Positions 29,901 through 36,896 of a DNA stretch of 36,896 nucleotides are shown here, piece after piece; the stretch's first letter is position 1; each line of letters opens with the position of its first letter. The position numbers and the translations under genes are program-made. The notes under the pieces are model-generated. The model was not told the DNA's origin and made no database searches. It saw only the letters and a program-made list of their open reading frames with translations. The stretch covers positions 1 through 36,896 of the forward strand of contig JAKSBG010000013.1 in NCBI GenBank assembly GCA_022361255.1. Reading direction: 5' to 3'. Source of the DNA: Verrucomicrobiales bacterium (lineage in GTDB: Bacteria; Verrucomicrobiota; Verrucomicrobiia; Verrucomicrobiales; DEV007).

Positions 29901-30071
29901 GGTGTGATCCCCCTGCTGATTGCCTCGGGGGCGGGGGCGGAAGCTCAAAAAGTGATCGGGACGGCTGTTTTTGGAGGAATGCTGGTCGCCACGATGCTGA
30001 GTCTCGCCGCTGTGCCGATGCTCTACTACGTGGTGCAGACCTTGAGCGAGAAGGGCTCGCGGTCACAATAG
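26964..30071 (+). CDS. HAE1-family RND multidrug efflux permease
   Basis: FFIRRPIFAAVISIFIVVIGLVALLGLPVSRYPDLAPP; VIGIVVDDAIVVVENT; GFVPQEDEGYCLVNIQLPDGATLDRT; GIVLLIGLSTKSAILIVEFA. Confidence 0.97.
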   Translation: MFSLFFIRRPIFAAVISIFIVVIGLVALLGLPVSRYPDLAPPTVQISAVYPGANASTVAETVAAPIEQEVNGVEGMIYMQSVSGNDGTMNLTVTFAPGTDLDSANVLTQNRVSIAEAKLPEEVKRMGVTVKKQSTNVVMYIALTSPNGTYDDAFLSNFAWQRIRDELARVDDVGNVTVYGAGQLSMRIWLDPDRMKSFDLAATEVVNAIRQQNLQVAGGRIGAAPVPRAVQNEYTVSVRGRLADVSEFEDIVVKAGSGGGLVRVKDVARVELGSDLYSVRSSLNGSPAATLAINQIPGSNILAVADGVRASMEELSRSFPEDVQYKIVYDNTNVVNASIRNVVVTLVLALLLVVFTVYIFLQNFRATIIPAITIPVALIGTFAVLLAFGYSLNQLSLFGLVLVIGIVVDDAIVVVENTSSWIAKGLSSREAAEKAMKEVSGPVIATTLVLLAVFVPTTFMAGITGTLFKQFAVTIAIATVFSSINALTLSPALAALLLREQKEPQKGPFYRFNRALEKSTNLYLGITKFAIRRVAVCLILFIGMAGLAVFGLGNLPTGFVPQEDEGYCLVNIQLPDGATLDRTSKTMKELNAALSGIEGISDIVAITGFSIIDSSAASNAGLMVVVFDPWAERKTPALHQAGILQQINQRLFMYKDAFSFAFAVPSLPGVGTSGGFTFMLQDRGGVGFGELQAKAQEFIVDGNSQSALNRVNTTFRSSIPQIFVDIDREQVMRMGIPMNSVFETMQVYLGSAYVNDFTQFGRTFQVKAQADAPFRATPADIEKLQFRNAEGTMTPLGSIASVEESYGPQTVTRFNLYPSIKIMGNPAPGFSSGQAMNVMENMADEKLPGTMGYSWSELSYQEKQASGGMTAIFLFAILMVYLVLAAQYESWSIPVSVVLSVPTALLGAVAAVMLRGMDNNVYTQIGIVLLIGLSTKSAILIVEFAKVLREDGKSVFDAAIEATRMRFRAVLMTAFSFILGVIPLLIASGAGAEAQKVIGTAVFGGMLVATMLSLAAVPMLYYVVQTLSEKGSRSQ

Positions 30072-30279
30072 AAGCGGCGTAGCCGGACGGAATCAGGATG
30101 ACTTAGAGTTGATTCCCTGAGAGTTGAGTCAGGACATCGGGAGAGTCGAGGGCAGTTTTTGATTTCAGCTTTCAGCACTTTTTAATCTCTTTACGTGACA
30201 ATACCGGAAATATGTGTGAAAATTATGGAAATTACAATTTTAACGGTTTTCTAGCATTACGATCCTCCTACATTCTCTA

Positions 30280-32865
30280 GTGCACAAAACTGCATCGTTT
30301 GCAGTTGTCGCGTACTTCTGCCTCTGCCTTTTTGCGCCGCTGGAAGCCCGCGAGAAAAAAGAAATAACCCTACAACTGAAATGGAAGCATCAGTTTCAGT
30401 TCGCCGGCTACTACGCAGCGTTGGAAAAGGGGTTCTATGAAGAGGAAGGACTCGTCGTGGAAATTAGGGAAGGAGATCCAGGGAAGCATGCAACGCATCA
30501 GATGCTGAGTGGTGAAGCCGACTTCTGTGTTGCCGCTTCGGAGGCAATCGTTTCCCGGATGAAGGGGGAACCGGTCGTTGCCTGTGCCGCAATCTTTCAG
30601 CATTCTCCCTACGTTCTCATTACGAATCGAAAGTCACAAATCGAGACTCCGGAAGACCTGCTCGGTAGAAAGGTTGCCATCTCGAAAGCAGGAGGACTGG
30701 TTCAGTTCAGCGCGATGATGGAACGCCGGAATTTGTCTGTGGATGACGTGGAAATACTGAGAGGAGCATGGAGTCTGGATGCATTGACCGATGGCACGGC
30801 AGATGCCATTTCGGGATATTCGACGACACAAGCGCCATTATTTCGGGCCCGGGGTCTTACGCTTCGCCTGATTGCGCCGATGGATTATGGGATCGATTTT
30901 TACGGAGACACGCTTTGTACGACGGAGAAGTTTGTCGAAGAAAACCGCGAAGTCACGGAGGCAATGATTCGTGCCTCAATCAAAGGTTGGGAATATGCAA
31001 TGGCCAACCCGGATGAAATCATCGACCTGATTCTTACTCTTCCGGGTGTCAAAGGAAGAGGGAAATCGCGGGCTCTATTAAAATCGGAGGCCGAGCTGAC
31101 CAGGCCTTTTGTCGTTCCGGATGTCGTGAAGATCGGATCCATGAACACCGGGCGTTGGTCGAACATTGCATCTATCTATGTGGATTCGGGAGTCGCACAG
31201 TATCCGGAAAACGAAGATTGGATGGATGGCTTTGTCTTTCAGCCCCGGAGGAAACTAACGCTCGTAAATCTGAAGCTCGTTGGCATCGTAGTTGTAGCAC
31301 TCGGGATAATTGCTTTCATCGTTATTGTATGGAACGCGATCTTGCGGCGTCGGGTGGAAGCAGCGACCAAGCTGATCCACCAGAAATCAAGGTTGCACCA
31401 GTTGCTTCTCGATACCGCGATGGATGCCGCAGTGGGGATCGACAGGGGTTCCAGAATTGTCAGTTGGAGCAGGCCGGCGGAGAAGATTTTTGGGGCAGGC
31501 AAAGAGACGGCGGTTGGAGAATCGATCAGTCGTTTCCTGCCCGACTTTCTTGCTCAGATCGGGAAAGGGAACAGCAGCGTCAAAGGCCTGCGATTTGATC
31601 AGAACGGAAAGAGAGATTCCGGTGAACAGTTCCCGGTGGAGTTGTCGGTTTCCACAGTGCCCGGAGAGCACGAAATTTGGCTGAATATTTTCGTTCGTGA
31701 TGTGACAGATCAGCAGGGGCTCGAAGAAAAACTGCGACAGTCACAGAAGATGCAGGCAGTCGGGCAGCTGGCAGGAGGGATTGCTCACGACTTCAATAAT
31801 CTTCTCACTGTGATACACGGAAACATGGAGCTGTTGTTGCCGGAGCTGGGTGGAAGCGAAAAGGCTTTGGCAGAGGAAATCGATACGGCATCATTGAAAG
31901 CGGCCGACCTAACACGACAACTGCTCGCCTTTACTCGTCAACAGCCAATGGTTGCGAAGCCCGTACGAATTGATGAATGTATTGCATCTTTCGGGAAAAT
32001 TCTCGAACGCATTATCGGGGAGGATATCGAACTGAAATTCGATCTGGATGCAGAGGGGGCAACGGTAGAGGCCGACCCCGCGATGCTGGAGCAGGTAATG
32101 CTCAATCTCGTCGTCAATTCCCGCGACGCGATGCCGCGGGGAGGAAAGTTGACGGTGGAAACCATGCTCTCACAGCAATGTGGGGGAGTCTGTGAAAGTT
32201 GTGTTCAAATCCGCGTGATTGATACGGGTATGGGGATCGAACCGGAGCGACTTTCGAAAATCTTTGAGCCCTTTTTCACCACGAAAGAAGTGGGTGAGGG
32301 GACCGGCCTGGGGCTTCCCACTGCGCTCGGTATTGTTGAGCAACATGGTGGCACTATGGAAGTCGAGAGTGAAAAAGGGAAGGGCACTGTTTTTACGATC
32401 TTTCTGCCAACGATGAAAACGGATGTCTCAATGCCCGGAGAGCTGGAGCGGGTTGGCATGTCAGGAAGACTCGAAGGGGGCAGAGAAACCGTTTTTCTCG
32501 TCGAAGACGAGGCTCTCGTCAGAGCGGTTGCCAGGAAAACGTTGTCCAGATATGGCTACCACATTATCGAAGCCGAAAGCGGGGCCGAGGCACTCGAAAT
32601 CTGGAAGAAGCATCGCGATCAGATCGACTTGCTGTTGACTGATATTGTAATGCCCGGTGGGGTTTCCGGACACGAGCTGGCGACGAGACTCCGGTCGGAG
32701 AAACCCGATCTACCGGTGATTTGTGTGAGCGGATACTCGGCGGAAGTTTTTCGAGGGGAAATCGATTTTCCTGAGAGATCGCAATTTCTGGCAAAGCCTT
32801 ACTCGCCGTCCGATCTCATCGAGATGGTGCGGCAATCTCTGGATGAGGTCGTTCTCGTCGGGTAG
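30280..32865 (+). CDS. Hybrid sensor histidine kinase: NMT1/THI5-like substrate-binding domain + TM + PAS + HisKA/HATPase + receiver
   Basis: GTG start; ITLQLKWKHQFQFAGYYAALEKGFYEEEGLVVEIREG (NMT1/THI5-like), TM LVGIVVVALGIIAFIVIVW, PAS-like DTAMDAAVGIDRGSRIVSWSRPAEKIFG, H-box QLAGGIAHDFNNLLTVI, VNSRDAMPRGG / GTGLGLPTALGIVEQHGG, receiver VFLVEDEALVRAVARKTL...LLLTDIVMPGG. Confidence 0.93.
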   Translation: MHKTASFAVVAYFCLCLFAPLEAREKKEITLQLKWKHQFQFAGYYAALEKGFYEEEGLVVEIREGDPGKHATHQMLSGEADFCVAASEAIVSRMKGEPVVACAAIFQHSPYVLITNRKSQIETPEDLLGRKVAISKAGGLVQFSAMMERRNLSVDDVEILRGAWSLDALTDGTADAISGYSTTQAPLFRARGLTLRLIAPMDYGIDFYGDTLCTTEKFVEENREVTEAMIRASIKGWEYAMANPDEIIDLILTLPGVKGRGKSRALLKSEAELTRPFVVPDVVKIGSMNTGRWSNIASIYVDSGVAQYPENEDWMDGFVFQPRRKLTLVNLKLVGIVVVALGIIAFIVIVWNAILRRRVEAATKLIHQKSRLHQLLLDTAMDAAVGIDRGSRIVSWSRPAEKIFGAGKETAVGESISRFLPDFLAQIGKGNSSVKGLRFDQNGKRDSGEQFPVELSVSTVPGEHEIWLNIFVRDVTDQQGLEEKLRQSQKMQAVGQLAGGIAHDFNNLLTVIHGNMELLLPELGGSEKALAEEIDTASLKAADLTRQLLAFTRQQPMVAKPVRIDECIASFGKILERIIGEDIELKFDLDAEGATVEADPAMLEQVMLNLVVNSRDAMPRGGKLTVETMLSQQCGGVCESCVQIRVIDTGMGIEPERLSKIFEPFFTTKEVGEGTGLGLPTALGIVEQHGGTMEVESEKGKGTVFTIFLPTMKTDVSMPGELERVGMSGRLEGGRETVFLVEDEALVRAVARKTLSRYGYHIIEAESGAEALEIWKKHRDQIDLLLTDIVMPGGVSGHELATRLRSEKPDLPVICVSGYSAEVFRGEIDFPERSQFLAKPYSPSDLIEMVRQSLDEVVLVG

Positions 32866-32874
32866 ATTGCTGGT

Positions 32875-34884
<2,010 letters not shown>

Positions 34885-34899
34885 TCAGAAAATGTTTCA

Positions 34900-34990
34900 T
34901 AGATGACTCCCTGCGACAGCATTACCTGCATCAGGTTCCAAGGGTCTCCCGCATCTGCGGAATCTCAGCGACATGCGCTCCCCTGTCGTA
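34900..34990 (-). promoter_or_regulatory. TPP riboswitch (THI element) upstream of thiC
   Basis: Minus strand: CGACAGGGGAGCGCATGTCGCTGAGATTCCGCAGATGCGGGAGACCCTTGGAACCTGATGCAGGTAATGCTGTCGCAGGGAG; conserved GGGGxGC, CUGAGA, ACCCuu.GAACCUGAU.xGGxUAAUGC and AGGGA elements all present. Confidence 0.96.
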
Positions 34991-35085
34991 GGTTATACGA
35001 TGGGCGAAAAGAGGGGGTGCGTCAAGAATTTCGCCGGATTGCGTTCTGCTTCGAAAGGCGCCGCGTGGTCGCATAGATTGAGCGT

Positions 35086-35116
35086 CGATGCGCGTATATT
35101 GCGATATAGCGTATCG
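35086..35116. promoter_or_regulatory. Strong imperfect palindrome/hairpin upstream of the outer-membrane protein gene
   Basis: CGATGCGC-g-TATAT-TGCG-ATATA-GCGTATCG: 13 paired positions (one G.T), one bulged G, 4-nt loop. Confidence 0.5.
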
Positions 35117-35241
35117 AATAATCTCAGAACGGTTTTCCTTTTGCGTGCGGTATATCATTGTGCAAGAACGAATGGTGCAGATTGGACAACAGGAAGATAA
35201 TTCCATGCCCGGTCTCGCCAAATCCTTAACCCAGGGGAGAA

Positions 35242-36060
35242 ATGAAAAAAATACTACTCATTGCAGCTGTGTCCGCGCTTACGCTCGGATCGAATGCGGG
35301 AGATTGGGGAAAAGCCCCGGTACCCGCCAAAGCACCTATCGAGGAATGCCTTGATATTGGTGGAAACATTTCCGTCGGATACCACTCCGACTACGTCTAC
35401 CATGGTCTTCGGCTCGGCCGTGATTCTGTCGTTACGGATGTGAATTACGGGATCGACTCGTTTATTCCGCTGACGCTCGGAGCCACCTACAAGAACGTGA
35501 TCGGGGGCGCTCCCGCCGTCGACCATCTTGAACTTTACCTCCGTGGTGATCTCGGATCTTTTGCCGGATTCGACGCTGCGATCAGTTACACGCAGCACTT
35601 TTATCCGGAGCCTCCGCTCGGCAGTGCCGGTGAGATTGGTTTGCACCTTTCCCGCGACATCGGAATTGCCACTCTCAAGGGGAATATTCTCTACAACATG
35701 AACTATCCGAACTCATGGAACATCACTGCGCCTGATGACAGCGGTGCCTGGTTCTACGATTTCGGAATTGAGAAAGTCGTTCCTGTTGCCGGGCAGAACC
35801 TTGTTCTTTCGGCTGGAGTCGGATATGGCGACAATTACTGGGGCGCGCTCCCTCTCGCAAACACCACTCACGCTTCCGGTTGGAACCACTACTACATCAC
35901 CGCAGCTCTTCCCATTGAGCTGAACTGCCGTGCCACAATCACTCCCTACATCGGATACACGGGAGCTCCCGAAGGGTGGCTTGTCGATGGAATCGCCGGA
36001 CCGACCGGCATCCAGTCTGACATTCTTCACGGAGGCGTGACCCTCAGCGTTTCCTTCTAG
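35242..36060 (+). CDS. Predicted outer-membrane beta-barrel protein (porin-like)
   Basis: MKKILLIAAVSALTLGSNAGDWG signal peptide; alternating amphipathic strands (NISVGYHSDYVYHGLRLGRD, HLELYLRGDLGSF); ends in aromatic GGVTLSVSF typical of OMPs. Confidence 0.7.
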   Translation: MKKILLIAAVSALTLGSNAGDWGKAPVPAKAPIEECLDIGGNISVGYHSDYVYHGLRLGRDSVVTDVNYGIDSFIPLTLGATYKNVIGGAPAVDHLELYLRGDLGSFAGFDAAISYTQHFYPEPPLGSAGEIGLHLSRDIGIATLKGNILYNMNYPNSWNITAPDDSGAWFYDFGIEKVVPVAGQNLVLSAGVGYGDNYWGALPLANTTHASGWNHYYITAALPIELNCRATITPYIGYTGAPEGWLVDGIAGPTGIQSDILHGGVTLSVSF

Positions 36061-36104
36061 AACGGTAAAACTTCTACAGGTTGATATAACCTTGATTTCG
36101 AAGG

Positions 36105-36136
36105 CCGCCTTTCCCTCAGGGGGAAGGCGGTTTTTT
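36105..36136 (+). terminator. Rho-independent terminator of the outer-membrane protein gene
   Basis: CCGCCTTTCCC-tcag-GGGGAAGGCGG followed by TTTTTT, 44 nt after the stop codon. Confidence 0.92.
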
Positions 36137-36324
36137 ATGTTCTTTCGCACAGGACGCAAAATCCGGTGGTGCTGGAAGGTGAGTCCGGTCGTCTACCAAT
36201 TTCATTCAGGGATGCGGGGCGCTTTCTTCCTTTTGCCGGTATCTGCGGAAACGTCGTCCGCGACATCATCACGCAGCATCGTGGGCCGGATGCTGCGATT
36301 GAACCCTTTCTGCTCGAAGGCCAT

Positions 36325-36354
36325 ACAGGGTTTGGTTGTTGCATGAACCCTGTT
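36325..36354 (-). repeat. Stem-loop ACAGGGTT-N13-AACCCTGTT, copy 2, 3' of the Trm112-like gene
   Basis: Arms 36325-36332 and 36346-36354, same arm sequence and same 13-nt loop length as copy 1; 20 nt after the minus-strand stop codon. Confidence 0.75.
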
Positions 36355-36374
36355 TGTTGCCGTTCCCGGTGATC

Positions 36375-36593
36375 TCAGCGGCTCTTGATCGTTTTTCCGT
36401 CCTCCGCCTTCAGCACCGGCAGTCCGTTTTCGATCGGATAGGCCATGCTTTTGTCTTCTGTCAGAAAACCGCCTTCGGCAAAGTCGACGCCGAGCTTTTT
36501 CAACTCTTCTGCGGAGGCGGGGTGCAGCTTCTGACGGGTTGCCGGACACCGAAGGAGACCCTGCGTTTCCCGACTGAGGTTTGCCTTTTCCAT
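36375..36593 (-). CDS. Trm112 family protein
   Basis: MEKANLSRETQGLLRCPATRQKLHPASAEELKKLG...YPIENGLPVLKAEDGKTI; YPIE.GLPVL is typical of Trm112-like small proteins. ORF-track start at 36716 overlaps the upstream gene; ATG at 36593 preferred. Confidence 0.85.
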   Translation of the reverse strand: MEKANLSRETQGLLRCPATRQKLHPASAEELKKLGVDFAEGGFLTEDKSMAYPIENGLPVLKAEDGKTIKSR

Positions 36594-36594
36594 C

Positions 36595-36896
36595 TCAGTA
36601 AAGGGCAACGGATTCGTCGATCTCGGTGGACCAGGCATTGATGCCGCCCGCAACGTGGCAAATGTCGGAGAATCCCGCCTCGTTGAGAATTGCGAGGGCT
36701 TTTGCGCTGCGTCCACCGGCCTTGCAGTGGATGATGGTTTCAGCGGTTTTGTCCAGTTCGTCGATGCGGTCAGGAAGTTCGCCTAACGGAATGACAACGG
36801 AGTCGGGGAGGCGGCAAATATCGATTTCATGAGGCTCGCGTACGTCGAGCAGGACAAAGTTGCGGTCACGCTCCATGCGGGCTTTCAGATCATGGA
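36595..36896 (-). CDS. Rhodanese-like domain protein, truncated by the right edge; possibly the C-terminal domain of a MoeB/MoeZ/ThiF-type protein
   Basis: Frame stays open to the edge (HDLKARMERDRNFVLLDVREPHEIDICRLPDSVVIPLGEL...IIHCKAGGRSAKALAIL); CKAGGRS active-site loop. Confidence 0.85.
   Translation of the reverse strand, partial: HDLKARMERDRNFVLLDVREPHEIDICRLPDSVVIPLGELPDRIDELDKTAETIIHCKAGGRSAKALAILNEAGFSDICHVAGGINAWSTEIDESVALY

Overview
36.9 kb of high-GC bacterial chromosome. The DUF1501 / DUF1592-type (PSCyt) / DUF1552 gene set points to the PVC group, most likely Verrucomicrobia; this is inferred from gene content, no search was run. (1) 1-11.7 kb, + strand: an accessory catabolic cluster with DUF1501 (cut by the left edge), a giant Planctomycete-type cytochrome protein (PSCyt1/DUF1587/1592/1588/1585), DUF1552, a TIM-barrel sugar isomerase/epimerase-like protein, an acetylesterase-like hydrolase, a sialidase-fold (Asp-box) protein, an LVIVD beta-propeller and an SDR. 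(2) 11.9-24.0 kb, - strand: a solitary HNH endonuclease, then, in transcription order, DUF5069, HAD (NagD-like), rpmF, plsX, fabH, a Bat operon (batA, a batB-batC fusion, batD, batE) and rsmB. (3) 24.1-30.1 kb, + strand: a tripartite RND efflux operon (OMF, MFP, RND). (4) 30.3-32.9 kb, + strand: a hybrid histidine kinase with an NMT1/THI5-like substrate-binding sensor and a C-terminal receiver, converging on thiC, which lies downstream of a TPP riboswitch and an intrinsic terminator. (5) A small outer-membrane protein with a strong terminator, a Trm112-like protein, and a rhodanese domain cut by the right edge. The best leads are: the NMT1-HK-REC hybrid beside riboswitch-controlled thiC; the Bat operon with a BatB-BatC fusion, no local moxR/DUF58, and a position directly behind plsX-fabH; a shared stem-loop (ACAGGGTT-N13-AACCCTGTT) found 3' of two unrelated genes; and a tandem TGACCCTGTCAGGT repeat that includes a stop codon. 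I found no CRISPR array, complete transposon, tRNA, rRNA or recognisable multi-gene defence system.
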